Source of the DNA: CAYUCE01 sp964443275
GTDB lineage: Bacteria > Bipolaricaulota > Bipolaricaulia > CAYUCE01
Assembly: GCA_964443275.1 (NCBI GenBank)
Contig: CAYUCE010000026.1
Span: 1-22,655, forward strand
Direction: 5' to 3'
Length of the DNA stretch: 22,655 nucleotides
Position 1 is the first letter of the stretch. Each line of letters begins with the position of its first letter. The notes under the pieces are model-generated. The model was not told where the DNA came from, searched no databases, and saw only the letters and a list, made by a program, of their open reading frames with translations. A program made the position numbers and the translations under genes. Of this stretch, positions 22,071 to 22,655 are shown piece after piece.

Positions 22071-22547
22071 ATGGCAAAAACAGAGGTTTTAGAAGATTGG
22101 CGAAATTGCAGAGCGGATCTAATGCAAACCATAGAGGGCCTCTCCGAACGGGAGTTAACTAACCAAATAGTAGGTAAGGAGTGGACGGTAAAGGATATCT
22201 TGGGACATATATCCGCCTGGAACCGAAAGTTAAGAGGAGTAATTTCAAAAGGATTGAAAGAGGGCGAACCACAATTTGATTATTACCCCATTTCTGAAGA
22301 GGAGCTGGATGAATGGAATGGAAATGAAGTGAGGAAAAGGCAAGAATATACATTTAAAAGGATCCAGGCAGAATTTAAAAAAGAAGAAAGGGAAATTACC
22401 AAGCTTATCCGAGGTCTCAGTGAAGACGACCTAACCAGAGAATTTTCTGCACCGTGGGGAGGCAGGACAACATCTTTGGAATGTATTAGGATAATAATTG
22501 AACATATTAAAGATCATACGGAAACTATTAAATCATGGTATACTTAA
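22071..22547 (+). CDS. DinB-fold four-helix protein
   Basis: This 158-residue protein belongs to the DinB/YfiT-like superfamily. It shows the helix-breaking motif GKEWTVKDILGHISAW (about 35-50) and a C-terminal helix IIIEHIKDHTETIKSW. The three metal ligands expected for the family are present: His46, His145 and His149. Such proteins are divalent-metal proteins, and some are thiol S-transferases (bacillithiol, mycothiol). For most, including this subgroup, the reaction is unknown. It follows the MtgA-like gene by 56 bp without a clear promoter and with only a weak ribosome site (GAAAGTG), so it may be read from the same transcript. A link to methyl transfer is not shown by sequence. Confidence 0.85.
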   Translation: MAKTEVLEDWRNCRADLMQTIEGLSERELTNQIVGKEWTVKDILGHISAWNRKLRGVISKGLKEGEPQFDYYPISEEELDEWNGNEVRKRQEYTFKRIQAEFKKEEREITKLIRGLSEDDLTREFSAPWGGRTTSLECIRIIIEHIKDHTETIKSWYT

Positions 22548-22552
22548 TTCTT

Positions 22553-22578
22553 GGGTCTTTTTACACCCTTTTGTTTTT
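22553..22578 (+). terminator. Weak terminator-like hairpin after the DinB-fold gene
   Basis: GGGT (22553-22556) pairs with ACCC (22565-22568) across an 8-base loop and TTTTGTTTTT follows. The stem is only four pairs. The rest of the window to 22655 has no gene, though GGGAGGTG near 22634 could be the ribosome site of a gene starting at or beyond the edge. Confidence 0.25.
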
Positions 22579-22655
22579 GCCTAGGAAGAGGGAAGTTTGA
22601 GTTCGAAGCTAGGGGATCATTTCACAAATAGTTGGGAGGTGTTGGTTTCCGGTTG

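Overview
The window most resembles an anaerobic Bacillota chromosome that lives on methylated quaternary amines, probably a diderm, halophile-type lineage such as Halanaerobiales or Acetohalobium relatives. This rests on four things: strong GGAGG ribosome sites, AT-rich TTGaca/TATaat promoters, a corrinoid methyl-transfer module of the kind used by acetogens, and two transporter binding proteins that have export signals but no lipobox cysteine (expected of a periplasm, so of a two-membrane cell). The taxon is inference only.

Layout. 10-84: tRNA-Val(CAC), followed by a non-coding stretch with an inverted-repeat element. 505-2278 (+): a ferredoxin-type aldo/keto reductase and a nitroreductase. 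2332-4747 (-): a wrecked sensory diguanylate cyclase (four PAS domains, GAF, GGDEF). An internal deletion with frameshift splits it, and there is also an in-frame amber codon between the best ribosome site and the apparent start. 5022-10558 (-): a run of five envelope or surface genes: coiled-coil zinc-ribbon protein, TPM-domain protein, VanZ-like protein, a fusion of a decayed WecA-like membrane domain with a GT26 glycosyltransferase, and a secreted two-HKD phospholipase-D-like lipoprotein. 10559-11180: about 620 bp without a convincing gene. 11181-12065 (+): an EamA/DMT exporter.

12282-22014 (+) is the centre of interest. It holds an FCD-type GntR regulator, two tandem MttB-superfamily methyltransferases without pyrrolysine, a glycine betaine/proline-betaine-type ABC importer (ATPase with CBS, permease, two different binding proteins), a corrinoid protein, and an MtgA-like methylcorrinoid:tetrahydrofolate methyltransferase. 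Together they form a logical pathway: import of a quaternary amine, demethylation by MttB homologues onto Co(I) of the corrinoid protein, and transfer of the methyl to tetrahydrofolate for the Wood-Ljungdahl pathway. The family-level pathway is established for glycine betaine, proline betaine and carnitine in anaerobes. The unsettled points here are the doubling of both methyltransferase and binding protein, and the identity of the substrate(s). A DinB-fold protein (22071-22547) closes the window.

No CRISPR array, insertion sequence, phage gene or rRNA was seen.
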